A stretch of DNA of 64,000 bases from Pontibacter aydingkolensis (GCF_019443125.1 NZ_JAHYXK010000005.1:124001-188000); one strand, 5' to 3'; shown: positions 26,317 through 35,903, counted from the stretch's first letter. Numbers and translations: made by a program. The notes: generated from the sequence alone by a model not told the origin.

Positions 26317-27312
26317 ATGACTGAAAAAGACATACACCACCTCCTCAGCAAGCTACCACAGCTAAAGCAGGAGATACAGAAAGTAATAGTAGGCCAGGAA
26401 GAGGTACTCGATGAGGTGCTGATAACCATGATGGCTGGCGGACACGGTTTGCTGGAAGGCGTACCGGGCCTTGCCAAAACGCTATTGGTGCGCACCCTCA
26501 GCAACGCCATGGACTTAGGCTTCCGCAGGATACAATTTACCCCAGACCTGATGCCAACCGACATTCTGGGCACCGAAGTACTGGAAGAGGACCACGCCAC
26601 CGGCAAACGTTTCTTCAAGTTCAACGAAGGGCCGATCTTCTCTAACATTGTGTTGGCTGATGAAATCAACCGTACGCCACCCAAAACGCAGGCAGCTTTG
26701 TTAGAGGCGATGCAGGAGCATGAGGTAACCTATGCCGGTAAAACATACTTCCTGCCAAAGCCTTTCTTTTTGCTGGCAACTCAAAACCCGATAGAACAGG
26801 CCGGAACATACCCTCTACCCGAGGCACAGCTAGACCGCTTCCTGCTTTTCATCAAAATAAAATACCCCACCGAGCAGGAGGAGCTAAACATACTTTCGAG
26901 CACCACCGGTACACGACAGGCACAGGTACAGCCAGTAATTACTGGTGAAGAAGTGCTAATGCTACGACAACTGGTACGCGAGGTAAGTATAAGCGAAGAG
27001 CTTTTGAGCTTTGTAAACCAACTGGTACGCGCCACCCGGCCCGACAGCACGAACTTAGAATTTGTGAAGAAGTACTGCCGATGGGGAGCAGGCCCAAGAG
27101 CAGGGCAGGCACTTATACTTACCTCAAAAGCCAGAGCCTTGCTAAATGGCCGCTTTGCGGTAACTGCAGATGATATTACAACGATGGCTTACCCGGTGCT
27201 GCGCCACCGTGTATTGGTAAATTTCGCCGCCGAAGCAGAGCGCATCACGCCGGATAAAGTAGTGGATGAACTGCTGCAAAGTATAAAACTGCCTAAGGCG
27301 GTACTAGTATAA
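26317..27312 (+). CDS. MoxR-family AAA+ ATPase
   Basis: A 331-aa AAA+ protein of the MoxR class. Walker A is GVPGLAKT (residues 48-55) and Walker B LADEINRTPP (D115-E116), followed by sensor 1 in FFLLATQNPIEQ and the lid domain (PDSTNLEFVKKYCRWGAGPRAGQAL). MoxR ATPases act as chaperones that mature or insert partners of the VWA/DUF58 type, and here the DUF58, BatA and DUF4175 genes follow on the same strand. It is the first gene of the Bat-like locus. A TATACTT-family copy (AAAGTATAA) lies just upstream of the ATG. Confidence 0.94.
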   Translation: MTEKDIHHLLSKLPQLKQEIQKVIVGQEEVLDEVLITMMAGGHGLLEGVPGLAKTLLVRTLSNAMDLGFRRIQFTPDLMPTDILGTEVLEEDHATGKRFFKFNEGPIFSNIVLADEINRTPPKTQAALLEAMQEHEVTYAGKTYFLPKPFFLLATQNPIEQAGTYPLPEAQLDRFLLFIKIKYPTEQEELNILSSTTGTRQAQVQPVITGEEVLMLRQLVREVSISEELLSFVNQLVRATRPDSTNLEFVKKYCRWGAGPRAGQALILTSKARALLNGRFAVTADDITTMAYPVLRHRVLVNFAAEAERITPDKVVDELLQSIKLPKAVLV

Positions 27313-27347
27313 TACCCCAACCCTCCCCTAAAAACAGGGGAGGGAGT
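27313..27347. repeat. Dispersed CCCTCCCC repeat, inverted copy
   Basis: This is the reverse complement of the element at 14668-14704 with few changes. It begins directly after the MoxR stop codon and folds into a hairpin with arms CCCTCCCCT and AGGGGAGGG, so it may attenuate transcription between the MoxR gene and the rest of the locus. Confidence 0.7.
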
Positions 27348-27433
27348 AGAGAAAACTGGCGCGGGTATCCAACCCGTGACATAGAGTGGGTGCGAGTCTC
27401 CAGACTCGCTTGAATAGCAAAAGCAAGAAACAG

Positions 27434-27973
27434 ATGGAAGAATTTGCAACTATAAAACTGACGGAGACGGGTACACAACTCCTGAAGAAGATCGTGGGAG
27501 AGCGTATCTGTTACTTCTTTACTGATAGTATAAAAGTAGAGGCAACTGGCAGCAAGGTGCTGTACTGGGCTCCGGAGTATGCGCTTGGCCTTAAAACCAA
27601 TCGCGGCGACCTGACCTTCATCAACATCAGCGCGGATTATAAACTTACATCCGGTTCATCTACGACCTACTATGAGTTTGCCATCGAAGAAAGCAAAATG
27701 CCACTCCGAAACGAAAAGCTACTGCAGTCGGGGCAGTACTCAGAGATAAAGGTGCTGTCGTCTCAGGTGCTGATGATAGAGGTTTACCAGGACTGGAACC
27801 AGGAGTTCGACGAAACTATACACTACGACGCAGCCATCGTGCTCTACACCGACACCCGGAAGTATATGCTGAAAGTGCGTGAAGAGTTAATTGGTGGTGT
27901 GGATATTATACTTGATGAGGCGGCTATAGAAGTGGAGTTGGTGGATTTGAAGTTGAGGCAGAGTTTGGTATAA
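27434..27973 (+). CDS. Uncharacterised cytosolic protein in the MoxR/Bat-like locus
   Basis: A 179-aa protein from the ATG at 27434 (a GTG read from 27386 would start within repeat-like sequence). I recognise no family. It is acidic, mostly predicted beta and helix mix, with no signal peptide or membrane segment. Features include KIVGERICYFFTDSIKVEA near residue 20, IEVYQDWNQEFDETIHYDAAIVLYTD around residues 110-135, and a C-terminal acidic strand-rich tail. Codon use and the presence of the AGTATAA motif match the native neighbours. It lies between the MoxR gene and the acquired-looking YD-repeat gene, so it may be an ordinary member of the locus. Confidence 0.7.
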   Translation: MEEFATIKLTETGTQLLKKIVGERICYFFTDSIKVEATGSKVLYWAPEYALGLKTNRGDLTFINISADYKLTSGSSTTYYEFAIEESKMPLRNEKLLQSGQYSEIKVLSSQVLMIEVYQDWNQEFDETIHYDAAIVLYTDTRKYMLKVREELIGGVDIILDEAAIEVELVDLKLRQSLV

Positions 27974-28005
27974 CAAATATTTATATACATAAATATCAAT
28001 ATAAT

Positions 28006-28863
28006 ATGAGAAGCTTTACTCTTTTATTTTTTGTATGCTTATCAATTAGTTTTTATAGCTATAGCCATACAAACCCTGACTCTCTTCTGAAAGCTAATAA
28101 AGTTGTCGAAGAAATTATCCATGAAGGAAGCAGGCTTGCTGGAAAAAGAGTTTATGACAGCAATGGCAACTTAATTTCCCACTATTACAGCGACTTTACT
28201 CCAGAGGGAATAACTACTTCTTCGATATCTAAATACAATAGTGAGAATAGAAAAATATTTACCAAATCGACTCACTCTTCTTTAAGTGATACTACCTATA
28301 TAGTTTATCAATATGACCAGCAAGGGAATAGAATAGCTGTAATTGATGGGAATAACAACAGAATGACTTTCAAGTATGAATATGACTCTGAAGGGCGTGT
28401 TGTAAAGCAAATATTCTTTGCCTCTTCTGGCAAAGAGAAATCTGAAGAGACCTATAAATATGATCAGTTTGGCAATGAAATCGAGCAGATAATTTACAAT
28501 GGGAATTCTAATCCAAGGATAAATAAAACCTATTATGACTCTAAAAATAGAGAAGCCCGATCGGAGTCATTGGATAATGGTAAAGTTCGGTTTATAACAT
28601 CTATGGTGTATGACAACAAGAACAATCTTGTAAAAGTGATTTACGATTCCGGTGGAAGCAAGTATGGAGATAAGTATGTCTTTGATGAAAGAAATAGAGT
28701 ATCCAAAAAGATACATTTTAGACTAGAGGATGATGAAGAAGTAATAACAGGATTGGAAGAGTTTTCATATTATGACAATGGTTTGTTAAAGGAATATTCT
28801 GAAGATATTATCTCATTTGCACGCAAAAGAAGGGTCTTCAACTTTACTTATAAGCAATCATAA
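28006..28863 (+). CDS. Exported YD-repeat-like protein, AT-rich, probably acquired
   Basis: A 285-aa protein with a signal peptide (MRSFTLLFFVCLSISFYSYS). The rest consists of short tyrosine-rich beta repeats of the RHS/YD type (KRVYDSNGNLISHYY, YQYDQQGNRIAVIDG, YKYDQFGNEIEQIIYNG, YYDNGLLKEYS), like the shell-forming repeats of RHS and similar single-gene lipoproteins of Bacteroidota. There is no toxin-like C-terminus. Base composition is clearly more AT-rich than the flanks, codons end in A/T far more often, and it has no copy of the iterated TATACTT heptamer. It splits the MoxR-DUF58 arrangement, ending 13 bp before the DUF58 start. Function unknown. Confidence 0.8.
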   Translation: MRSFTLLFFVCLSISFYSYSHTNPDSLLKANKVVEEIIHEGSRLAGKRVYDSNGNLISHYYSDFTPEGITTSSISKYNSENRKIFTKSTHSSLSDTTYIVYQYDQQGNRIAVIDGNNNRMTFKYEYDSEGRVVKQIFFASSGKEKSEETYKYDQFGNEIEQIIYNGNSNPRINKTYYDSKNREARSESLDNGKVRFITSMVYDNKNNLVKVIYDSGGSKYGDKYVFDERNRVSKKIHFRLEDDEEVITGLEEFSYYDNGLLKEYSEDIISFARKRRVFNFTYKQS

Positions 28864-28876
28864 ATCATCCTAGTCC

Positions 28877-29770
28877 TTGAGCACCCACAAATTCATCGAC
28901 CCAAAGGTATTGGCCACCATAAAAGACCTGCCGCTGTTGGCTAAAACGGTGGTGGAGGGCTTTTTGGCGGGGCAGAACCAGAGTTTGCGACGTGGGGCGG
29001 GGCTGGAGTTTAGCCAATACCGCAGCTACCAACCCGGTGACGACCTGCGCCAACTCGACTGGAAGATGTTTGCCCGCTCCGACCGCTATTACATCCGCGA
29101 GGCCGAGGTAGACACCAACATCACGGTGCGGTTTATACTGGATGGAAGCGCTTCGATGGCACATGAAGATGTGAACGGCATCAGCAAGATGGATTATGCA
29201 CGGTTTATGGTGGCGTCGCTGGCTTACCTGGCTACCACGCAGGGCGATGCGGTAGGGCTGTACGTGCTGCACGAGAACCAGCTCATTAACCTGACGCCGC
29301 GCTCCGACAACATGCACCTGCAGCGCTTCTGGCACCAGCTGGCAGAGGTAAAGCCGCAGGGTAAATTCCCGGGCATGGAGGTGGCTGCCAATCTATTTGC
29401 CGACAGGCGGCAGAAAGAGCTTACCGTTTTTTTGTCGGATTTGTATGAGCACGAGCACGAGATAAAAGACCTGCTGTACAAACTGGGCGCGCAGGGGCAC
29501 GAATTGCTGCTGGCGCACCTGATGAGCCGGAATGAACTGGAGTTTTCCTACACCGGCACCCTTACCTTCGAGGACCTGGAAACAGGGCAGACGCTACAGG
29601 TAAGCAGCGCTTCGCAGAAGCAAGCATACATAGCCAAGCAACAGGAGTGGCTGCAGGACATAGAAAAAGACATGCGCAACCGCCAGATCGCCTACGACAG
29701 GTTTGTAACCGACGAACCGTTGGATAAGGCACTGAGGGCGTTCCTGCAAAAGCGGTTGCTGTACGGATAA
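28877..29770 (+). CDS. DUF58 domain protein of the MoxR/Bat-like locus
   Basis: A 297-aa DUF58 protein with TTG start. The read STHKFIDPKVLATIKDLPLL fits the usual N-terminus of the family in Bacteroidota, so the 5' end seems intact despite the inserted gene just upstream. The DUF58 core (GAGLEFSQYRSYQPGDDLRQ, DWKMFARSDRYYIRE) leads into a VWA-like fold with the MIDAS-type DGSASM near residue 91. Such proteins are MoxR clients and membrane-proximal partners of Bat proteins. Function in stress or envelope assembly is inferred. Confidence 0.92.
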   Translation: MSTHKFIDPKVLATIKDLPLLAKTVVEGFLAGQNQSLRRGAGLEFSQYRSYQPGDDLRQLDWKMFARSDRYYIREAEVDTNITVRFILDGSASMAHEDVNGISKMDYARFMVASLAYLATTQGDAVGLYVLHENQLINLTPRSDNMHLQRFWHQLAEVKPQGKFPGMEVAANLFADRRQKELTVFLSDLYEHEHEIKDLLYKLGAQGHELLLAHLMSRNELEFSYTGTLTFEDLETGQTLQVSSASQKQAYIAKQQEWLQDIEKDMRNRQIAYDRFVTDEPLDKALRAFLQKRLLYG

Positions 29771-29813
29771 CTTTGAATGAGCGAATGAGTGACTGAGTGA
29801 ATAAAACAGCACC

Positions 29814-29891
29814 CTGTCATCTTGAAAAGATCTTGTTTGAAGGGAGGTTAAGCCATCAAACTTGGCTACCAAGATTCTTCCAGAATGACAG
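29814..29891. repeat. Dispersed inverted repeat between DUF58 and BatA genes
   Basis: CTGTCAT at the left and ATGACAG at the right border an imperfect inverted repeat with internal AAGATCTTG and CCAAGATTCTTCC arms. A partial copy (GATCTTGT..GAAGGGAGGTTAAGC) lies at 33671-33710 in the same locus. It separates two genes that are usually adjacent. Confidence 0.75.
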
Positions 29892-29929
29892 AAAAAACAA
29901 CTTTTTAACTTTCTAACTTTCTAACTCTC

Positions 29930-31423
29930 TTGACCTTCCTCGCACCATACTTACTCTTTGCAGCATCAGCTATACTTATACCGATTGCCATTCACCTGTG
30001 GAATAAACGGCAGGGGAAGACGGTAAAGGTGGGCAGTTTGCGCTGGCTGGAGGCGTCGGCGAGTAACCGCTGGAGCAGTATAAAGCTGAACAACTTCTGG
30101 CTGCTGGTGTTGCGTTGCCTTATACTTATACTTTTAGCAGCAGCGCTAGCTCAGCCGGTATTGGAGCATCAGGCCCAAAAACCTAAAGGATCAAAAGCTA
30201 TAGTTGTAGGTGAGGAATTACTTTATACTTCTGCTCTAAAACCTATCAAACCAACTATAGATTCGCTGTTGCAGCTGGGTTATACTTTGCATGCCTATAC
30301 TCCTGACCTAGAGCAGATACCACAGGAGCAGTGGCAACAAATCAATAACCGTACGCAGGACAGTTTGGTGAGTATCAAGTATAACTACTGGAGCCTTTTG
30401 CCTGCCCTGGCAGCCAAGTATAAATTGTCCCATGACAGCGTGTTACTTTTCACCTCAGACCAGCAGCAGTACTTTGCAGGCACTCGCCCCGAAACAATGC
30501 CCCAGCACATCCAATGGATTCCGGTGGCAACCGATAAAAGTATAAACTGGCTGCAGGCGGCTATTCAAACTACTTCTGATAGTTTGCTGCTCATAGTTGG
30601 GCAGAGCTCCCGCGAAGGTACCACCTACAGTAAGTATAAAACCGCAGCATCGGCACAAACTATAAACCTGGCCGGCAACCAGCAACTGCAACTACAACGC
30701 CAGCAGGACACGCTAATGGCCACTATCTCCGACAACAGCAGCAAAGTAAAAGTACAGACTGAGCCGCTACGAGTAGCCATATTTTACGACGAAGCACAGC
30801 AGGCAGAGGTGCCATATTTAAGAGCAGCATTGCAAGCCATCAGCAGCTATACTGGTTTGCCCATTCAGGTTAAAGCTGATACTGCTCAAGCTGATTGGGT
30901 TTTCTGGCTGCGAAATGAACAACTGCCACAAAGTATAAACCAGCAGGTAAAGCAAGGTTTGCAGGTATGGGTGCAGCAGAGCCAGAATACACAAAGTATA
31001 AAAACCAGCTTAACAGGAGCAGGTGGCACAGCTATAAAAGTACATCAGCTCAGCCAACCGCAATCACTAGAGCAAAACCAAGTATGGACAGCCGCAAACG
31101 GAGAGACTTTATTATACTCTAAAGCTTTAGGAAAAGGCAATATCTATACTTTTAGGAGCGGGTTTTCACCAGCCTGGAGCGACCTGGGACAGAGTGCACA
31201 TTTGCCAGAGTTACTGCTACCATTGCTCCTGCCGCAACCTCAGGCAACTTATGACTACCGTGCCATAGATGAACACCAACTGTTGCCCGTAAACCAAGTA
31301 AAGGCAAAACAAGCCCGTACAGATAAAACTGCTCAAACACCGTTGCTCAGATGGTTTGTTCTGGCAGCCTTTGTTTTATTTTTGATAGAAAGAATGATCG
31401 CCAACAGGCGCAGCAAAGTATAA
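29930..31423 (+). CDS. BatA-domain membrane protein
   Basis: A 497-aa protein. The N-terminal BatA domain (residues 1-85) has two membrane helices and the family block IPIAIHLWNKRQGKTVKVGSLRWLE. A TTG start is used because the first residues TFLAPYLLFAASA match the family start. A large periplasmic or cytosolic beta/alpha region (residues 90-460) shows no VWA MIDAS motif. The last helix is near residues 470-488 (WFVLAAFVLFLIERMIA). It is rich in Gln. The iterated TATACTT/AAGTATA motif is especially dense here. It abuts the DUF4175 gene with no gap. Confidence 0.87.
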   Translation: MTFLAPYLLFAASAILIPIAIHLWNKRQGKTVKVGSLRWLEASASNRWSSIKLNNFWLLVLRCLILILLAAALAQPVLEHQAQKPKGSKAIVVGEELLYTSALKPIKPTIDSLLQLGYTLHAYTPDLEQIPQEQWQQINNRTQDSLVSIKYNYWSLLPALAAKYKLSHDSVLLFTSDQQQYFAGTRPETMPQHIQWIPVATDKSINWLQAAIQTTSDSLLLIVGQSSREGTTYSKYKTAASAQTINLAGNQQLQLQRQQDTLMATISDNSSKVKVQTEPLRVAIFYDEAQQAEVPYLRAALQAISSYTGLPIQVKADTAQADWVFWLRNEQLPQSINQQVKQGLQVWVQQSQNTQSIKTSLTGAGGTAIKVHQLSQPQSLEQNQVWTAANGETLLYSKALGKGNIYTFRSGFSPAWSDLGQSAHLPELLLPLLLPQPQATYDYRAIDEHQLLPVNQVKAKQARTDKTAQTPLLRWFVLAAFVLFLIERMIANRRSKV

Positions 31424-33580
31424 ATGGCCTTACCAGATAGCATCCATATCTTACAGCGGATTCGCAGGCAGTACGTGCAGGCGAAACTGTGGCTGTATGT
31501 GCTGCAGGCTTTGGCAGCTATACTTGTGGCGGTGGCTATACTTTGGCGATGGCAACTTGAGGCACCTTTGCTGGCTGCAACGGCTGTGGCTATACTTTTA
31601 GGGGCAGTTTTATACTTTATACTTCGCTGGAGATCTGTTTCAAAAATCAACCTGCAACACGTAGCACGCCACCTCAATAGGCAGTACCCGCAGCTGGAAG
31701 ATAGCACTGAATTGCTCCTAATCGAGCCTGAAAACCTACTACAAAAACTACAGCAGCAACGTGTATCTCAAACGCTGCATGTACTTCATCCGGAGCGGCA
31801 AAAAACCTTTACGCTACGCAGTACTGCCACTTATACTTTCCTGGGGTTGGCACTGCTATTCTCGATTGGCATTTTATACTTGCCGGCAGCGCCACTCATT
31901 ACAGCTAAGCCCGAAAGTATAAAAGTGGAGTTCCCTGATGCACCGGTTGCCGCCGCCGATACTGCCGCTAAAATCGAGAAGATAGAAATTTCCATTACAC
32001 CGCCTACCTACACCGGTAAAGGCACTTATCGCGCTGATAGCCCTAACCTGCGTGTAGAGGAAGGTTCTACCTTAACCTGGCGCATCAACACAAATAAGCC
32101 TGCACAGCTACAACTGGAGCTAAACGAGCAGCAACCCATCAGCTTTAAAAAACAAGGCAATAAATATAGTCTGTCACGCAGTTTCAGCTCAGCAGGACTT
32201 TACACCATTAATCTTAACGGGCAAAAATCTGCTTTTTATACCTTAGAGATTATCTTAGACGAAGCTCCAACTATACAAATCCAGAAGCCGGAGCAATATA
32301 CGGAAGTGCTGTTTGGTCAACCGCAACGCGTAACCCTACAGGCACAGCTGGCTGATGATTACGGCATCCGCGAAGCTAACATGATTGCTACTGTGGCCAA
32401 GGGAACAGGCGAGGCAGTAAAGTTCAGAGAAGAAAAGATCAAACTAAACCTGAGCGGCGGTGCAAAAAACTATACGGTAAAGCAAACGCTGGACCTGCAA
32501 AAGCTGGGCATGACTTACGGTGACGAGCTATACTTTTACCTGCAGGCCTGGGACCGTCACCGTGGCTACACCCGCTCCGAGACATACTTCGTTCAGATAG
32601 AGGACACTACTGTAGTTTATAACTCGTTTGACCTGTCGATGGGTGTGAACCCAGTGCCGGAGTATTTCCGAAGCCAGCGCCAGATCATCATAGATACCGA
32701 AAAGTTGCTGAAAGAGCAGAAAAGTATAAGCAGAGCAGAATTTGAGCAGCGTTCCAACACCCTTGGTATAGATCAGAAGCTGTTGCGCCTGCGCTACGGC
32801 AAGTTTCTAGGTGAAGAGTTTGAAAGCGGAATTGGCCCCGGAGGCGGCATACCCGAAGGCGAAGAACATTACGAAGGCGACGGCCATGACCACGAAGAGT
32901 TTGCAGACAAGAACAGCCCAGAAGTACTGCTGGACCCTTACTTGCACAAGCACGACCAGGAAGAGGCTGCTACTTTTTTTGAGCCGGCTGTTAAGGCTAA
33001 ACTAAAAGGAGCATTAGCACAAATGTGGGAAGCTGAACTGCGCCTGCGCACGCACAAACCTAAAGAGGCGCTGCCATACGAGTACAAGGCGCTGCGCATG
33101 TTAAAAGATGTGCAGCAGTCGCAACGGGCTTATGTTGCCAAAACTGGTTTCGAAGCCCCGCCATTAAAAGAGCCAGAACTGCGCCTGACGGGAGAGCTGA
33201 ATAAAATTACGCCACTAAGTGATCAGAAAAGTATAGCTGCAGAGAAGCAGTTACCAAATACTAGAACTGCCCTGCAATGGATGGCAAAGTATAAACAAAC
33301 CGGAAAGTATAAACCTGCAGATGCTGCGATACTTGAAAAGGCTGGTCAGGAGCTGGCACAGCGTTCACTAAACAAACCCGGCAGCAATTTAAAAGCGCTT
33401 CAGGATCTGAGAACTATAATCTCGGAGATGCAGCGTGGGGAGGCTTTGTGCCAGTCTTGTTTAATTTCGGTAGAGCGAGCATGGGTTAATTTGCTGCCGC
33501 CAGCAGAGCAAACGCCACAGCCCCAGCAGGCAGTACGGAGCAGGCTAGGGAGAGAGTATTTGAGGAAGTTAGAGAAGTAG
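31424..33580 (+). CDS. DUF4175 family membrane protein
   Basis: A 718-aa protein whose ATG follows the BatA stop codon directly (TAAATG), so the two are coupled. Two N-terminal membrane helices (about residues 24-42 and 46-68) and a third near 130-150 precede a long extracytoplasmic region with Ig-like strands (ITPPTYTGKGTYRADSPNLRV), a block around AYFYLQAWDRHRGYTRSE-type strands near residue 370, and a helical C-terminal half with acidic/His-rich linker (EGEEHYEGDGHDHEEFADK). This matches the DUF4175 proteins that accompany BatA and DUF58 in this phylum. Function unknown. Confidence 0.85.
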   Translation: MALPDSIHILQRIRRQYVQAKLWLYVLQALAAILVAVAILWRWQLEAPLLAATAVAILLGAVLYFILRWRSVSKINLQHVARHLNRQYPQLEDSTELLLIEPENLLQKLQQQRVSQTLHVLHPERQKTFTLRSTATYTFLGLALLFSIGILYLPAAPLITAKPESIKVEFPDAPVAAADTAAKIEKIEISITPPTYTGKGTYRADSPNLRVEEGSTLTWRINTNKPAQLQLELNEQQPISFKKQGNKYSLSRSFSSAGLYTINLNGQKSAFYTLEIILDEAPTIQIQKPEQYTEVLFGQPQRVTLQAQLADDYGIREANMIATVAKGTGEAVKFREEKIKLNLSGGAKNYTVKQTLDLQKLGMTYGDELYFYLQAWDRHRGYTRSETYFVQIEDTTVVYNSFDLSMGVNPVPEYFRSQRQIIIDTEKLLKEQKSISRAEFEQRSNTLGIDQKLLRLRYGKFLGEEFESGIGPGGGIPEGEEHYEGDGHDHEEFADKNSPEVLLDPYLHKHDQEEAATFFEPAVKAKLKGALAQMWEAELRLRTHKPKEALPYEYKALRMLKDVQQSQRAYVAKTGFEAPPLKEPELRLTGELNKITPLSDQKSIAAEKQLPNTRTALQWMAKYKQTGKYKPADAAILEKAGQELAQRSLNKPGSNLKALQDLRTIISEMQRGEALCQSCLISVERAWVNLLPPAEQTPQPQQAVRSRLGREYLRKLEK

Positions 33581-33976
33581 TGAGTTTGGGAGTTAGAAAG
33601 TTGTTTTTATACTGATAAACTTTCCCTACGCCTCTTTTAAAAGAAGATTTTTAGGCTGCTACCATCCATACTGTCACCCTTAAAGGATCTTGTGGGAAGG
33701 GAGGTTAAGCTATTGCTATAATACTTCTCACATTATACCGCCAGTTTGAGCGCAGCGGTAACTAGTGGAGTATAGCAGCTAGTTTTTAACTGGCGAAAGT
33801 ATATTTGTTGAAAATGCCAGTTACAAACTGGCTCCATGCATAGCCACAAGTTGCGCTGAAGCTAAACTTGCGGCATGTACGGGAACAAGGCATTGGGCTG
33901 GGCCGGAGGCCCAACTATAGTTAGTCACGAGCCAGAGGCCTGACGCCATGAAATAAATAGAAAAAGACAACAAAGA
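33581..33976. repeat. Repeat-filled gap inside the Bat-like locus
   Basis: About 400 bp with no gene. It holds a partial copy of the 29814-29891 element (33671-33710), then repeated CCAGTT/AACTGG units including the palindrome GCCAGTT-ACA-AACTGGC at 33816-33832, and CGCTGAAGC/GCTTCAG-like pieces at 33851-33875. It resembles the REP-like mosaics elsewhere and separates the DUF4175 gene from the 594-aa membrane protein. Confidence 0.7.
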
Positions 33977-35761
33977 ATGTATACCTGGTTAATCGCAATA
34001 CCTATTACCTTACTCCTGCTGTTACTGGCATGGCGCAGGCCTAACCGGCAGCGGCTGGCACTACGCCTGTTGGCAAGTGCGGTGGCAGGTATCAGCTTAA
34101 CACTACTTGTTTTTCCGCCAACTATAAAGCAGACCATTAACCCAAGTGTTGCTATACTTTTAACCCAGGGCTATAGTTCTGATACATTAGAAATGCTACT
34201 GAAACAGCAGGAAGCAAAGCCTGTAGTGTATACTTTCGGAACCAATGCTGATGATGCTAAACAACTAACTGATCTTTATACTTTGCGCCAACTACAGCCG
34301 GGTCTACAGACGTTGCACTTGTTAGGTTATGGACTGGATGAACAGCAGCTAAAGGTTTTAGAAGGCGTGCAACTTGTTCCGCACTTATCAGAAGTGCCAG
34401 CTGGTGTAAGCGCAGTGCAATGGCCGCAAGAGGTAAAGTTAGGTGAGGCCATAACAGTAGCAGGAAAGTATAAAGCCGAAGGCCAAACCAAACTATACTT
34501 AAAGGCAGCAGGCCAACTGCGTGATTCAGTAGAGATCAAACCTGATAGCAGTTATACATTTAGCCTGCGTAACACATCAAAGCTAACTGGCCGCTTTGTT
34601 TATACTTTGCTGGCTAAAACCGGAGCTAATACAGATACATTGGGGCAAGTGCCGGTACAGGTAGCAGAACAGCAGCAATTAAGTATACTTTTATTGGCCT
34701 CTGCACCATCATTTGAGTTCAAGTTCCTGAAGAACCACTTAGGAGAACAACAGCACAAAATAGCTTACCGCACTACTGTCAGCAAAAATATCATGCAGAG
34801 CGAATGGGTGAACATGGCTAAGACCGATCTTAGTAGAATCAGTTCTAAACTGCTGCAGAACTTTGATGTAGTTATAACTGAGCCCCAGGCGCTACAAAGT
34901 ATGAGTGCCGGTGAAAGAGCTATACTACAACGTGCCGTTACAGATGACGGACTAGGTGTGCTTACCATCGCTACAGCGCCTGCCAATAGCCGCAGCACCG
35001 CTTTCTTTACCAACTTCCAGAGTAATCGCCTTTCGCAACAGGACACCCGCAATACCCGCGCCGGCTGGTCTGGGAGCGAGGTAAATGTAACCGCATCACC
35101 TTATACTTTAGTAAACACAACAGCTGTAAATAGTTTGATATCTGAACAGGGCAACAACTTGCTGGCAGGAGCAAGACGTGCAGGCTGGGGTAAAGTGGCT
35201 ATGAGTTACATTCCGCAAACGTTTCCGTGGCAACTGGAGGGCAAAGATGATATATATGCGAGCTACTGGAGCACACTTTTATCAGCCATCGCTAAAGAGC
35301 AGGTAAAGGAGAAATTCTGGGAAGTGGAAACACCGCAGGTGCCACAGCCAAATAAGCCGGTTATACTTTCTTATACAGATTATACTTTGGCGGCAAGTGT
35401 CGCAGCTCCAACAGCAACAGTAACAAGCTTAGCTGATTCGGTAAGTATAAACCTGCCTTTAGCTCAGCAAACCCATCATCCCTCAACGTATAGCGGCACT
35501 TTCTGGCCCCGCAGTAACGGCTGGCATAAAGTAGAAAACGTTGGTGCTACGCCATACTTCTTTTATGTGCAGGAGCAATCGGATTGGCAGTTTCAAAGTA
35601 TAGCCGAACGTAAGGCTGCTACAGAAGCTTTTGTAGCAAAGCAAAGTGTCATTCCTGCTGCTGATGTGGTAGCTTATACGGCGAAGCCTGTTTCGCTAAT
35701 CTGGTTCTTTATAGCGTTTGTGCTGAGCAGCGGTTTTCTGTGGCTGGAAGAGAAGCTGTAG
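33977..35761 (+). CDS. Membrane protein of the Bat-like locus, function unknown
   Basis: A 594-aa protein with two N-terminal helices (about residues 2-19 and 27-47) and one C-terminal helix (residues 570-587, LIWFFIAFVLSSGFLWLEE). The soluble middle part has alternating strands and helices resembling the BatA-companion proteins of this locus, including a Rossmann-like segment (LSILLLASAPSFEFKFLKNHLG near residue 235) that recalls glutamine-amidotransferase-like domains without a visible catalytic Cys. I cannot name a family with confidence. It carries many copies of the iterated motif and converges with the T9SS operon. Confidence 0.75.
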   Translation: MYTWLIAIPITLLLLLLAWRRPNRQRLALRLLASAVAGISLTLLVFPPTIKQTINPSVAILLTQGYSSDTLEMLLKQQEAKPVVYTFGTNADDAKQLTDLYTLRQLQPGLQTLHLLGYGLDEQQLKVLEGVQLVPHLSEVPAGVSAVQWPQEVKLGEAITVAGKYKAEGQTKLYLKAAGQLRDSVEIKPDSSYTFSLRNTSKLTGRFVYTLLAKTGANTDTLGQVPVQVAEQQQLSILLLASAPSFEFKFLKNHLGEQQHKIAYRTTVSKNIMQSEWVNMAKTDLSRISSKLLQNFDVVITEPQALQSMSAGERAILQRAVTDDGLGVLTIATAPANSRSTAFFTNFQSNRLSQQDTRNTRAGWSGSEVNVTASPYTLVNTTAVNSLISEQGNNLLAGARRAGWGKVAMSYIPQTFPWQLEGKDDIYASYWSTLLSAIAKEQVKEKFWEVETPQVPQPNKPVILSYTDYTLAASVAAPTATVTSLADSVSINLPLAQQTHHPSTYSGTFWPRSNGWHKVENVGATPYFFYVQEQSDWQFQSIAERKAATEAFVAKQSVIPAADVVAYTAKPVSLIWFFIAFVLSSGFLWLEEKL

Positions 35762-35858
35762 TACAAATACCCAAAGGCCTCCTGAAATGTTTTAAAGTAT
35801 ATTCCGGCGCTGTGAGGTTGGCCTGCGTATTTGGGAAATAACCCCAGTAAGTTTGAGC

Positions 35859-35889
35859 AAAAAAGAGAGGCGCAATATTTTGCGCCTCT
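35859..35889 (-). terminator. Terminator of the 43.8-35.9 kb operon, built from a REP-like hairpin
   Basis: On the minus strand a 10-bp stem AGAGGCGCAA / TTGCGCCTCT with a 4-nt loop is followed by TTTTTT, 15 bp past the stop codon of the OmpA-family gene. Its arms resemble the GAGACGCAA/TTGCGTCTC elements at 1694 and 2030. Confidence 0.8.
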
Positions 35890-35903
35890 ACACAATTTCG
35901 CTC

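Noticed and set aside
28006..28863. RHS/polymorphic toxin
   Set aside because: Too short, no core-associated motif, no C-terminal toxin domain and no immunity gene.
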